Below, one piece after another: positions 17,437 through 25,866 of a stretch of DNA of 64,000 nucleotides; the first letter of the stretch is position 1, and each line of letters begins with the position of its first letter. A program made the translations under genes and the position numbers. Source of the DNA: Shinella sp. WSJ-2 (lineage in GTDB: Bacteria; Pseudomonadota; Alphaproteobacteria; Rhizobiales; Rhizobiaceae); NCBI RefSeq assembly GCF_003432075.1, contig NZ_QWBU01000004.1, positions 124,001 to 188,000 of the forward strand, given 5' to 3'. The notes below the pieces were generated by a model, which saw nothing but the letters and a program-made list of their open reading frames with translations, was not told the origin of the DNA and ran no database searches.

Positions 17437-18387
17437 TTAGCGGTAGCTGCCGATCAGCGGCTTGACCGAGCTGATGCGCGACTTGTCGAGGAAGGCGCCC
17501 TGTCCCGTGTCGACGTCCGTCGGGGTCAGGCCGTACTTCTTGGCAAGCGCGATCTGGGCGATCGGATAGTAGCCCTGAAGGTAGGGCTGCTGGTCCATGG
17601 TGGCGAACATCGCCCCTGATTCCACCGCATTGACGATCTCGACGGCAAGATCGAAGCCGCCGAAGGGAATGTTGACGCCGGCATCCTTGATGGCGCCAGC
17701 ACCAACTGTCGAGGTGACCGAGCCCGTGCCGAACAGGGCCTTCACGTTCGGATTGGCGATCAGGAACTGCGCGATGATGTTCTGCGCTTCGGCCGGATCG
17801 AGACCGGCACGCACCGTCTCTACCTTGATGCCGGCATCCGTCATTGCCTTCTCGATGCCACCACCACGGGCAACCGCAAAACTCGCTTCCGGAATTTCGC
17901 GCGGGTTGAAGACGACGTCACCGGACTTGAGGCCGAATTCCTTGATCATGCGTTCGCCGAGCTCAACGCCGGAGGCAAATTCATCCATGCCGACATAAGC
18001 TTGGCGGCAATTGCCCTTGGCGCCTTCGAGGTCGTCATTGTTGAAACCGATGACGATGATGCCGGCTTTGGTTGCCGCGCAGATGCTTTCATCAAAGGCA
18101 TCCGACGAGGAGATGGCGACGGCGATGCCGTCGACGCCGCTCGCCGTCGCGCTTTCGATGAGGTCGTTCTGGCGCACAGGATCGTTGTTGGCATATTGCA
18201 CGTCGAGATCGACGCCGAACTGGCTGGCTGCGTCTTGCGCGCCCTTCACCACGGGATTAAAGAACTGGACACTCGGATCGAGGTAGATGATCATCGTGGC
18301 CTTGACGTCTGCGGCCAGCGCCGTAGATGCCATCATGGTGGCAAGACCGGCGGCCATTGCCGCGGCTTTCAACCTGGTCATTTTCAT
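17437..18387 (-). CDS. Sugar ABC transporter substrate-binding protein (periplasmic binding protein type 1)
   Basis: A 316-residue exported protein. It has a clear signal peptide (basic MKMTRLK, hydrophobic core, cleavage after ALA near residue 24) and a ribose-binding-protein fold: IIYLDPSVQFFNPVVKGAQ, VDGIAVAISS, GTGSVTSTVGAGA. It binds a monosaccharide or sugar acid in the periplasm and delivers it to the CUT2 permease. GGGAGGA seven bases before the ATG at 18387 is a strong start. Its position with kduI and kduD suggests a uronate or a product of pectin or alginate breakdown, but the ligand is inferred from context only. Confidence 0.88.
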   Translation of the reverse strand: MKMTRLKAAAMAAGLATMMASTALAADVKATMIIYLDPSVQFFNPVVKGAQDAASQFGVDLDVQYANNDPVRQNDLIESATASGVDGIAVAISSSDAFDESICAATKAGIIVIGFNNDDLEGAKGNCRQAYVGMDEFASGVELGERMIKEFGLKSGDVVFNPREIPEASFAVARGGGIEKAMTDAGIKVETVRAGLDPAEAQNIIAQFLIANPNVKALFGTGSVTSTVGAGAIKDAGVNIPFGGFDLAVEIVNAVESGAMFATMDQQPYLQGYYPIAQIALAKKYGLTPTDVDTGQGAFLDKSRISSVKPLIGSYR

Positions 18388-18436
18388 TTGCGTATCCTCC
18401 CTTTGGATGTGCAATGCGGGTCCAAAAGACCCAAGT

Positions 18437-18476
18437 CTCGGCTGGCGGGCTCCGACCAAAGATTTCGCCAGCCGAG
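18437..18476. terminator. Long inverted repeat between aldehyde dehydrogenase and binding-protein genes
   Basis: An 11-bp perfect stem (18437-18447 with 18466-18476) with an 18-base loop. A second small hairpin GGGTC/GACCC lies at 18418-18432. Both lie in the leader of the binding-protein gene, so they may end part of the aldehyde dehydrogenase transcript or stabilise the downstream message. Confidence 0.45.
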
Positions 18477-18507
18477 GTTTTCCTCCTCTCGCTACAACAG
18501 CAGCGAC

Positions 18508-19956
18508 TTACCCGAACCAGGGCGCAGGGCGCCCGAACGTGACGTGCACGCCCTTGAACTGGGAATACTCATCGAAGCCGTAGCGGCCGAGTTCGCGGCC
18601 AAGCCCGCTCTTCTTGTAGCCGCCGATTGGCAGTTCCGGCGTGCCGTCGATCACGCTGTTGATCCAACAGCGGCCGGCGCGGATGCGGCGGATGCTCTGC
18701 AGCGCGTTTTCGAGATTGGTGGACCAGACCGAGGCCGAAAGGCCGAATTCCGTGGCATTAGCCATCGAAACAGCCTCGTCCGCCGTCTTGAAGGTCAGCG
18801 TCGAAAGCACCGGCCCGAAAATCTCCTCGCGGGCAATCGACATGTCGGGCGTGACACCGGCAAACACCGTCGGCGCGTAGTAGAGACCGGCCTCCCTGCC
18901 GACCCTCTCGCCACCGAGCAGAAGCTTCGCGCCGGAGGCGACGCCCGCCTCGACATAGGAATGCACCTTGTCGGCATGCGCCTCGGAGATCATCGCGCCG
19001 ATCTTGGTGCGCTCGTTCAGCGGATCGCCGAAAGTGACCTTGCGCGAGATGTCGAGCAGGCGCTCCATCAGCGCATCGCGGATGCTCTCCTCGACCAGCA
19101 GGCGGCTGCCGGAAATGCAGCACTGGCCGGCATTGTGATAGACGCCGTAGGCGATGCCGTCGGCGGCAGCTTCGAGATCCGCATCCGCAAAGATGATCTG
19201 CGGACCCTTGCCGCCCAGCTCCAGACCGACGCGCTTGACGCTGCGGGCTGCAATCTCGCCGAGCTTGGTGCCGACACGCACCGAACCGGTGAAGGCGACC
19301 ATGTCGATGCCGGGATCCTCTGCCAGCACCTGGCCGGCCGGATCGCCGTAGCCGGTGACGACGTTGAAGACGCCATCGGGAATGCCGGCCTCACGCGCCA
19401 GTTCCGCCATGCGGATCGAGGTGCCCGAGGTGAATTCCGACGGCTTCAGCACCACCGTGCAGCCGGCGCCGATCGCCCACGGCACGCGCTCGGAGGCAAT
19501 GATGAAGGGGAAATTCCACGGCGTGATGATGCCGACGACGCCGACCGGTTCGCGCAGCACGAGGCCAAGCCTGTCGTCACCGATATTGTTGTGGCTCTGG
19601 CCTTCCAGCGCGCGCGCCTGGCCGGCGGCATAGGACCAGAGGTCAGCGCAGAAGCCGATCTCGCCGCGCGCCTGGGCAATCGGCTTGCCGACCTCCAGGC
19701 TTTCGGCCAGCGCCAGTTCTTCCTGATGCACAAGGATAAGGTCCGCCACCTTGAACATCAGGCGCGAGCGCTCGGCACCCGACATGCGCGGCCACGGACC
19801 GGTATCGAAGGCACGGCGTGCGGCGGCAATCGCCAGGCGCACGTCATCCGCCGAGGCTTCCGGCCAGGTGCCGACAACCGCTCCGGCATGGCCGGGGCTT
19901 ACCCGATCAATCGTCCGGCCGGATGCCGCATCGACGGACTTGCCATCGACAAGCAT
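18508..19956 (-). CDS. NAD(P)-dependent aldehyde dehydrogenase
   Basis: A 482-residue ALDH superfamily enzyme. The cofactor segment is TPWNFPFIIASERVPWAIGAG near 145, the general base is E246 in ELGGK, and the catalytic C280 is in NAGQCC. It oxidises an aldehyde to an acid. Beside kduI, kduD and a sugar importer it may act on a semialdehyde such as 2,5-dioxovalerate, but ALDH specificity cannot be read here. The ATG at 19956 gives a normal family length; an upstream TTG in the same frame would add about 30 residues. It is the first gene of the minus-strand operon, divergent from the GntR gene. Confidence 0.88.
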   Translation of the reverse strand: MLVDGKSVDAASGRTIDRVSPGHAGAVVGTWPEASADDVRLAIAAARRAFDTGPWPRMSGAERSRLMFKVADLILVHQEELALAESLEVGKPIAQARGEIGFCADLWSYAAGQARALEGQSHNNIGDDRLGLVLREPVGVVGIITPWNFPFIIASERVPWAIGAGCTVVLKPSEFTSGTSIRMAELAREAGIPDGVFNVVTGYGDPAGQVLAEDPGIDMVAFTGSVRVGTKLGEIAARSVKRVGLELGGKGPQIIFADADLEAAADGIAYGVYHNAGQCCISGSRLLVEESIRDALMERLLDISRKVTFGDPLNERTKIGAMISEAHADKVHSYVEAGVASGAKLLLGGERVGREAGLYYAPTVFAGVTPDMSIAREEIFGPVLSTLTFKTADEAVSMANATEFGLSASVWSTNLENALQSIRRIRAGRCWINSVIDGTPELPIGGYKKSGLGRELGRYGFDEYSQFKGVHVTFGRPAPWFG

Positions 19957-20106
19957 CTGATAGCGGGCTTTAATATTCAGCCGCGGGTCACGGGAATCGG
20001 GTGCAATGAAATTGGACAGCAATATCGTCTTCCGGCCGGCAGTAGCGCGCCAGCCCCTCCCTATTGATCCGGTATTCAGGCCACCGGATTTCTGTTGCAC
20101 ATGAAT

Positions 20107-20124
20107 TGTATGGTACTGTATGGT
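20107..20124. promoter_or_regulatory. Direct repeat TGTATGGT x2, candidate GntR/FCD operator
   Basis: Identical octamers at 20107-20114 and 20117-20124 are spaced exactly 10 bp, one helical turn, in the divergent space between the aldehyde dehydrogenase operon and the GntR regulator gene. An in-frame ATG at 20120 lies inside the repeat, which argues against its use as a start. Confidence 0.4.
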
Positions 20125-20146
20125 GGCTCCAAATGGATGTCAACGC

Positions 20147-20848
20147 ATGATGGCGGGAAAAGACGTGAACCTTGAATCCCTGAAGATCGACACGGGCGAA
20201 ACCGCCGCAGCGCAGGTGGAGCGGGACCTGCGCGAATCCATCATCCGCCTGGAACTCGCGCCCGGCATGCGGTTATCGGAACAGGACATCGCCACCCGCA
20301 TGGGCGTGTCACGCCAACCGGTGCGCGAGGCGCTGATCGCGCTCGGCAAATCGAAGCTCGTCGATATCAGGCCGAACCGCGGCACCGTCGTGGTGCGCAT
20401 CTCGGCACGGCAGATGATGGAAGCGCGCTTCGTGCGCGAGGCGATCGAGACAGCCGTCGCCCGCCGCGCCAGCGAGAGTTTCGACAGCTGGACGCGGCGC
20501 AAGATCGACACGATCCTCGCCCGCCAGAAGGCCGCCCGCGACGCCGACGATCACAACGCCTTCCGCCGCGAGGACGAGCAGTTTCACATCGCCATCGCCG
20601 AGGGTGCAGGCTGCGGGCTTGCCTGGAACGCCATCTCCGACATCAAGGCGCATATGGACCGGGTCTGCAATCTTCAGCTTCGCCACCCCGATTCCATGAG
20701 CCGGCTGATTGCCGAGCACGAGGCGATCATCGACGCCATCGACACCCGCAACGCCGATACCGCCGAGGCCGCGATGCGCAGCCACCTCAACGGCATCCTC
20801 ACCGACCTGCCGCAGATCGAGGCGTCCAATCCGGACCTGTTCGAGTGA
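20147..20848 (+). CDS. GntR-family regulator with FCD domain
   Basis: A protein of about 233 residues. The winged helix has the pattern LRESIIRLELAPGMRLSEQDIATRMGVSRQPVREAL, and the C-terminal FCD domain is all-helical with metal-binding histidines (DEQFHIAIAEGAG, LIAEHEAIIDAI, MRSHLNGIL). FCD regulators usually repress catabolic operons and release DNA on binding an organic or sugar acid, often with a metal. Being divergent from the uronate operon, it is the obvious candidate repressor, with 2-keto-3-deoxygluconate or a uronate as possible effector. The start is uncertain: ATG 20147 and GTG 20165 both possible. Confidence 0.85.
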   Translation: MMAGKDVNLESLKIDTGETAAAQVERDLRESIIRLELAPGMRLSEQDIATRMGVSRQPVREALIALGKSKLVDIRPNRGTVVVRISARQMMEARFVREAIETAVARRASESFDSWTRRKIDTILARQKAARDADDHNAFRREDEQFHIAIAEGAGCGLAWNAISDIKAHMDRVCNLQLRHPDSMSRLIAEHEAIIDAIDTRNADTAEAAMRSHLNGILTDLPQIEASNPDLFE

Positions 20849-20860
20849 CGAAACGCAAAA

Positions 20861-20884
20861 GGCGCGCGATTTTCATCGCGCGCC
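20861..20884 (-). terminator. Hairpin terminator for the TerC gene, possibly bidirectional
   Basis: A perfect 10-bp stem GGCGCGCGAT/ATCGCGCGCC with a TTTC loop. On the minus strand it is followed by TTTTGCGTTT, so it should end transcripts from the TerC gene. It may also serve the convergent GntR gene. Confidence 0.7.
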
Positions 20885-20915
20885 GGGAAATGCGGTTGGG
20901 CTGACGCGAAAGACG

Positions 20916-21527
20916 TCAGCCGGCGCCGACATAGGGCATGACCTCAAGCACACCACGATAGATCATATCGAGCGAGACATAGAGGATGATCGCGAGGCCG
21001 ACATAGGCGATCCAGCGATGCTTGTTGAGCAGGTTGGCGATGAAGTTTGCGGCGATGCCCATCAGCGCGATGGAGAGGGCCAGGCCTATGATCAGCACGC
21101 TCGGATGTTCGCGGGCGGCACCCGCGACGGCCAGAACGTTGTCGAGCGACATGGAGACGTCGGCGACGACGATCTGGGTCGCGGCCTGGAAGAAGGTCTT
21201 CTTCGGCGCGTCTTCGAGGCTCGCCTCCTCGGCGCCGCCATGGCCGCCGCGCAGCTCGCGCCACATTTTCCAGCAAACCCAAAGCAGCAGCAAGCCGCCG
21301 GCGAGCAGCAGGCCGATGATGGCGAGCAGATGCACCGCCACCGTCGCGAAGAGGATGCGCAGCAGGGTCGCCGCGATGATGCCGACGAGGATCGCCTTCT
21401 TGCGCTGCGCCGGATCGAGACCTGCGGCGGCAAGGCCGATGACGACGGCATTGTCGCCGGCAAGAACCAGGTCGATTGCGATAACCTGCAGGAGCGCCGT
21501 CAGACCGGCAGCTGTCAGAATTTCCAT
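20916..21527 (-). CDS. TerC/YjbE-family integral membrane protein
   Basis: A 203-residue protein with six to seven helices. It has the two acidic signatures of the TerC family, IDLVLAGDNAVVIG near residue 20 and VADVSMSLDNVLAVAG near 125, joined by a charged loop rich in histidine and acid residues. YjbE/YceF-type members are linked to metal-ion efflux, often manganese in exported-enzyme metallation. GGTGGGA precedes the ATG at 21527. I looked for a yybP-ykoY manganese riboswitch upstream, as found before some TerC genes, and could not see its core. Confidence 0.85.
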   Translation of the reverse strand: MEILTAAGLTALLQVIAIDLVLAGDNAVVIGLAAAGLDPAQRKKAILVGIIAATLLRILFATVAVHLLAIIGLLLAGGLLLLWVCWKMWRELRGGHGGAEEASLEDAPKKTFFQAATQIVVADVSMSLDNVLAVAGAAREHPSVLIIGLALSIALMGIAANFIANLLNKHRWIAYVGLAIILYVSLDMIYRGVLEVMPYVGAG

Positions 21528-21691
21528 GCGTCCCACCTTCCGATACGCGAGGCCGAAACGGGCCGTCCCCTGCCCGTCTGATTCCGATCAGTACCCTTTT
21601 GGATTTGCGCTTTGCAAGGCGAATACACAATTCCGTGAAAATGCCGATAGGCGGGACTGCCCGCCGATCGCACGATGCGCAACAAAGCGCC

Positions 21692-22369
21692 TCAGATAGC
21701 CTGAGGCAAAACCCCATCGCGTTCGATTAGCCCGAAGACCCGTTCCACCGCACAGGGAATGGGCCCAAGCACCGGCTTGCCGAAACGCGTGCGCAGCTGT
21801 TCGGCGGCCTGACCAAGCGGGCCGCCGCCGATGATCACGGCTTCGGCTCCGGCCAGATCGATGCAGTCGCGCACTGCACCGGCAAGTGCTTCGGCTAGGA
21901 GTTCGGCATCGGCTGCAAGGGCAAGCGGATCGCCCGCCGTGCAGCGCACGCCAGCATAGAGATGACCGAGACCGAGATCGACCGCGCGCTGATCGATGGC
22001 CTCGACGAGATCAGGCGTCGAGGTGGCGACGGCGAACCGGCGCCCGCCCTGCGAAGCCGCGATCATCGAGGCCTCGCAGATGCCGACGACAGGCACATTG
22101 ACCTTGCGGCGGAGCTCGGCAAGGCCGGGATCGCCGAAGGCGCTGACGATGATCCCCGCACAATCGCGTTCATGCGCCGTGCCGAGCTCGACCACCTGGG
22201 CGGCCGAAGCCGTCAGCTGCTCGGGCGTCGTGATCATCGGTGGGCTGCGATCCGCCGTCACGGCCTTGACGTCGAGCCTGCCGCCGGCCGCCTTGAGGGC
22301 GATCGTCTGCATCATGTCGCTCGTGGCGTGTGAACTGTTGGGATTGATCAACAGTATATGCGGGGCCAT
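21692..22369 (-). CDS. Asp/Glu/hydantoin racemase-fold protein lacking both catalytic cysteines
   Basis: A 225-residue protein with the family fold (ILLINPNSS at the N-terminus, FGDPGL near 78, PVVGICEASM near 93). In hydantoin and allantoin racemases the first catalytic cysteine sits in CFGDPG and the second in LGCAG. Here these read S76-A77-F78-G79-D80 and I180-G181-G182-G183, so both are replaced. The protein is probably not a two-base racemase; it might be a decarboxylase, isomerase or binding protein. Its start is 5 bp from the MFS stop, so the two are cotranscribed, and the substrate is probably imported by that transporter. Confidence 0.75.
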   Translation of the reverse strand: MAPHILLINPNSSHATSDMMQTIALKAAGGRLDVKAVTADRSPPMITTPEQLTASAAQVVELGTAHERDCAGIIVSAFGDPGLAELRRKVNVPVVGICEASMIAASQGGRRFAVATSTPDLVEAIDQRAVDLGLGHLYAGVRCTAGDPLALAADAELLAEALAGAVRDCIDLAGAEAVIIGGGPLGQAAEQLRTRFGKPVLGPIPCAVERVFGLIERDGVLPQAI

Positions 22370-22374
22370 TTCCG

Positions 22375-23835
22375 TTATGCTCCTGCCTTCAGGGGTTCGA
22401 CAGCGGGGATGCTTTCGCCCGTCCCTGCCGTATCCGCGCGCTGGGTGATGTCTTCCATCGACATGCCGTAGGTTTCCGGGCCGAGCTGGATGCAGACCGC
22501 GAAGACCGCGTACATGGCCGCGGCAAGCCCGAACACGCCGCCCATGCCGTAGTGGTCGAACAGGGCGCCCGAGATGGTCGGCACGAAGGAGCCGGCCGCA
22601 GAACCCGTCGCCAGGATGAAGGCGACGCCGAAGGCGCGGATGCGCGTCGGGAAAAGTTCCGGCGCATAGATCCAGATCGAGGTGTTCAGAAGAAGCACGA
22701 AGAACTGGAAGAGCGCCCCGAAGAACAGCACCAGATAGATGGTGGTGCCGAACTGCAGGATGGAGAGTGCGGCAAGGCAGGCGCAGACCGCGCCGACCGT
22801 CAACACCCGCTTGCGGGGGAAGTAGTAGCCGAACATCGAGGCCGCGATGGCGCCGAGCACGCTGCCGGACTGGATGATCATGCTGTAGAGCAGGCTGCCC
22901 TGCAGCGTGTAGCCCATCGAGACGAAGATGACCGGCATCAGCGTCAGAACGGACAGCTGTGCGCCGTAGCTCATCAGGATGGCGATGGATACCGGCACGA
23001 TACGGCCGAGGAACGGCGCACGGAAGAGTTCCTTCCAGCCGCCCTTGGCACGCGGCGCATCCTGCTCGTTGTCCTTGGACAGATATTCGCGGACGACGAG
23101 GTTTTTCGGCCGGAGCGAACCGGATTCCAGCACCGAGAGCACTTGGTTCGCCTCGTCGATGCGCCCTTGCGAAGCGAGGAAACGCGGCGTTTCCGGCACG
23201 AAGCGGCGATAGAACACGACGAGCAAAGCCGGCAGCGCGAGCGAAGCGAAAAGCCAGCGCCAGCTGTCCTCACCGGGGAAGATGCTGAAGATCATCAGGC
23301 CGTAGACGGGCGCCAGGAAGTTGCCGAAGCCGCCCGCGCCGACATTGACGAGGCCGGCGGCCGTTCCGCGGAATTTCGGCGAGCAGAATTCCGACAGCAT
23401 GGTGACGGCGGTCGAGATTTCACCGCCGACGCCGAAGCCGACGATCGCACGCGCAATGCACAGGAACATGAAGTCCGGTGCCAGCGCGCAGGCGGCCGAG
23501 CCGAGCGAGAACAGCAGCAGATTGATGGTCAGCATGACGCGGCGGCCATAGCGGTCGCCGAGAATGCCCGAAAGCAGACGACCGATGGCCGCGCTGCCGA
23601 AGGTGATCGTGTTCAGGAAGCCGATATCCGTGCCGGTCAGGCCCCAATGCTCCTTCAGGAGCGGGCCGGATACGCCGATGGTGTTCTGCTCGAATGCATC
23701 GAACAGGCAACCAATCAAGACCAGCGCGATGATCTGCTTGTGTGCGCCTGTGACCCCGATGCGGGTCAGCGCGCCCTCCAGTTGACGGACAGCCGGCGAT
23801 GATTTGCCGGACTGTACCATGCCTTCTGCTGCCAT
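22375..23835 (-). CDS. MFS transporter, sugar-acid/aromatic-acid symporter type
   Basis: A 486-residue, 12-helix major facilitator. The loop 2-3 motif is GILGDRYGRRVML, and the region GFGVGGEISTAVTMLSEFCSPKFRG follows helix 4, with a large central loop as in the AAHS and sugar-porter groups. It should import an organic acid or similar compound with protons. A strong AGGAGGAG precedes the ATG at 23835. It heads a two-gene unit with the racemase-fold gene and is divergent from an RpiR regulator across a region with two TGAAAA-type dyads. Confidence 0.85.
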   Translation of the reverse strand: MAAEGMVQSGKSSPAVRQLEGALTRIGVTGAHKQIIALVLIGCLFDAFEQNTIGVSGPLLKEHWGLTGTDIGFLNTITFGSAAIGRLLSGILGDRYGRRVMLTINLLLFSLGSAACALAPDFMFLCIARAIVGFGVGGEISTAVTMLSEFCSPKFRGTAAGLVNVGAGGFGNFLAPVYGLMIFSIFPGEDSWRWLFASLALPALLVVFYRRFVPETPRFLASQGRIDEANQVLSVLESGSLRPKNLVVREYLSKDNEQDAPRAKGGWKELFRAPFLGRIVPVSIAILMSYGAQLSVLTLMPVIFVSMGYTLQGSLLYSMIIQSGSVLGAIAASMFGYYFPRKRVLTVGAVCACLAALSILQFGTTIYLVLFFGALFQFFVLLLNTSIWIYAPELFPTRIRAFGVAFILATGSAAGSFVPTISGALFDHYGMGGVFGLAAAMYAVFAVCIQLGPETYGMSMEDITQRADTAGTGESIPAVEPLKAGA

Positions 23836-23860
23836 AGTCTCCTCCTCTTTGGCATCAGTA

Positions 23861-23904
23861 TGAAAATGAATTTTCACATACTACTATCATGAAAATAATT
23901 TTAC
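23861..23904. promoter_or_regulatory. Two AT-rich dyads, candidate RpiR operator
   Basis: TGAAAA-TGAA-TTTTCA at 23861-23876 and a similar TGAAAATAATTTTAC at 23890-23904, spaced 29 bp, in the divergent region between the MFS operon and the RpiR gene. The AT content contrasts sharply with the flanks. The first site lies 26 bp before the MFS start, where a repressor would block transcription. Confidence 0.5.
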
Positions 23905-23987
23905 AAGAAACTTCGGCAACGCATTTCGCACCGCGCCTTGCGAAGTCCGCCGGGTCGACTACAACCTTGATTTATCGGGAGAAGGCG

Positions 23988-24839
23988 GTGAGCAAGATGG
24001 GTTCCACGGATCGGTCGTTTCTGTTTCGCGTGCGCGACGCGCTCGACGACCTGCATCCGGCCGAGCGACGGCTTGGCGATTTCGTCTGCGACTTTCCAGG
24101 CGAGCTTGCCAGCTATTCCGCCTCCGAGCTCGCCAAGCTGGCGCAGGTCTCCAACGCCACGGTGACGCGCTTCGTGCGCCGGCTCGGCTACGAGACCTAT
24201 GAAGAGGCCCGCCGCCACGCGCGCGACGAGCGGCAGACCGGCTCCCGCCTGTTCCTCGCTGCCTCCACCGATGCGGCTGCCGAGCAATCCGTCGCCGCTC
24301 ATGCCGCGCAGGGTATCGCCAATCTCGAAGGTACCTTCGCCACGATCACCGACGCGCAGGTCGATGCGGTCGCCGACGCGATCCTCAAGGCGCGCAAGAC
24401 CTGGGTCCTCGGCTTTCGCAGCAGCCACGCCTTTGCCGATTACCTGCAATGGCAGATGACGCAGGTGGTCGAAAATATAGTCGCCATCCCCGGCGCCGGC
24501 CAGACGCTCGGCGAACATCTCGTCAGCGTCACCGGCGAGGATGTCGCCATCGTCTTCGGCCTGCGCCGCCGCGTCGCGCAGATGGAGACGATCCTGACGG
24601 CCATCGAGAAGAGCGGCGCAAAGCTGCTCTACATCACAGACGAAGGCGTCTCCCATCGCGCCAGCGCCGCGTGGCACTTCCGCTGTCAGACGCTGGCACC
24701 CGGCGCCCTGTTCAACCACGTCTCGGTCATGGCCGTCTGCCACCTCATCACGACGCGCACCATCGAACGCGCCGGCCCCGCCGGCCGCACCCGCCTGCGC
24801 GGCATCGAGCGTTTCGGCGATACGCTCGAAGAACTGTGA
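23988..24839 (+). CDS. MurR/RpiR-family transcriptional regulator
   Basis: A 283-residue protein. The N-terminal helix-turn-helix domain (LHPAERRLGDFVCDFPGELASYSASELAKLAQVSNATVTRFVRRLG) is followed by a SIS sugar-phosphate-binding-like domain (KTWVLGFRSSHAFADYLQWQM, VTGEDVAIVFGLRRR). RpiR regulators sense phosphosugars or related acids and often control a divergent transport operon, here the MFS and racemase-fold genes. The GTG at 23988 behind GGGAGAAGG is taken as start; ATG 23997 is close by. Its stop lies 4 bp from the convergent exoZ stop, so it marks the left edge of the exopolysaccharide cluster. Confidence 0.85.
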   Translation: MSKMGSTDRSFLFRVRDALDDLHPAERRLGDFVCDFPGELASYSASELAKLAQVSNATVTRFVRRLGYETYEEARRHARDERQTGSRLFLAASTDAAAEQSVAAHAAQGIANLEGTFATITDAQVDAVADAILKARKTWVLGFRSSHAFADYLQWQMTQVVENIVAIPGAGQTLGEHLVSVTGEDVAIVFGLRRRVAQMETILTAIEKSGAKLLYITDEGVSHRASAAWHFRCQTLAPGALFNHVSVMAVCHLITTRTIERAGPAGRTRLRGIERFGDTLEEL

Positions 24840-24843
24840 GCGA

Positions 24844-25866
24844 TCAGCCCGCCGCCCTGACCGACCGACGGATGAACCATCCCTCCTTGCCGGCCCGCAA
24901 CAGCGGCCGCTCGATGAGACGATAGGCGGCAAGGCCGAGCGCGAGGCCGGCGCAGGCGGAAAGGACGAAGGCGATCGCGGGCGGCATGCCGATGAGCGTG
25001 CCGGCCTTGGCGGTGACGGAAATCGCGAATGTGTGCCAGAGATAGATCGAATAGGACGCGTCGCCAAGCATGACGGGAAGCGCAAGACGCGGAATGTCGC
25101 CCTGCCTTTCCAAGGCGACCGTGCCATAGACCAGCGCGCAGGCGAGCGGGCCGCAGGTCCATTCGTCGAAGGGCAGCCGAAGCATGCCGATGGCTGCAAA
25201 ACCGGCAAGACCGAGACCGATGAGCGCGAAGGACAGCGGGCGGGCCGGCACCCGGCCATCGAGCCACAGCCGGGCTATCAGCATACCGGCAACGAATTCG
25301 AGAATGATCGGGCGGGTATAGGTCAGGAAAAGCGGTGCATCGCTCTCGATCAGAAGACCGAGCACGACCAGGAGGCCGAACAGTCCGGCCATGCTCAAAA
25401 GCCGCAACCGCTGCGGCAGGGCAAGGCAGGCGGCGAAGACGAGGTAGAAGAACATCTCGTAATTCAGCGTCCAGCCCTGCACGAGCACCGGCCAGATCTC
25501 CCCACTGCTCGGCGAGCGCGCCGGCACGAAGGCCAGCGATGCAATGACATGGCCAGCCGTCAGCACGAGATTGGGAAAGAGCCCGGCCAGAGCCCCCGCA
25601 ACCATGACACCCGTCGCCAGCCAATAGACCGGCACGATGCGGCGGAAGCGATCGAGGAGGAATCGGCCGGGCGAGATCGGGCGCCGCTCGACGATCACCC
25701 ACATGATGAACCCGCTGATGACGAAGAAGACGTCGACGCCAGCCGCCCCGACGGCAAAGGCATGCCCGGTGCGCTCCGCGGCGTGGAAGACGACGACGGC
25801 CAACGCCGCGAAGGCGCGCAGATACTGGATGCCGTAAAGCGTGCCGGCCGCTGGCTTCGCCGTCAT
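24844..25866 (-). CDS. exoZ: ExoZ, succinoglycan acetyltransferase (acyltransferase-3 family)
   Basis: A 340-residue membrane acyltransferase-3 protein with about ten helices. It has the conserved opening YLRAFAALAVVVFHA, whose histidine is the family's catalytic-site candidate, and the RFRRIVPVYW loop. In S. meliloti ExoZ acetylates a glucose of the succinoglycan repeat. The assignment rests on family plus position directly after exoQ, whose stop overlaps the exoZ start (ATGA). In S. meliloti exoB follows; here an RpiR gene follows instead. Confidence 0.85.
   Translation of the reverse strand: MTAKPAAGTLYGIQYLRAFAALAVVVFHAAERTGHAFAVGAAGVDVFFVISGFIMWVIVERRPISPGRFLLDRFRRIVPVYWLATGVMVAGALAGLFPNLVLTAGHVIASLAFVPARSPSSGEIWPVLVQGWTLNYEMFFYLVFAACLALPQRLRLLSMAGLFGLLVVLGLLIESDAPLFLTYTRPIILEFVAGMLIARLWLDGRVPARPLSFALIGLGLAGFAAIGMLRLPFDEWTCGPLACALVYGTVALERQGDIPRLALPVMLGDASYSIYLWHTFAISVTAKAGTLIGMPPAIAFVLSACAGLALGLAAYRLIERPLLRAGKEGWFIRRSVRAAG

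Noticed and set aside
16374-20067. Long plus-strand open frames opposite the sugar permease and aldehyde dehydrogenase genes
   Set aside because: Their translations are rich in Asp, Arg, Gly and Ala with no motif, while the opposite strand encodes clear enzymes and transporters.
21528-21690. yybP-ykoY manganese riboswitch before the TerC gene
   Set aside because: Such switches precede some TerC-type genes, but the conserved loop sequences could not be found; only a short GC hairpin is present.
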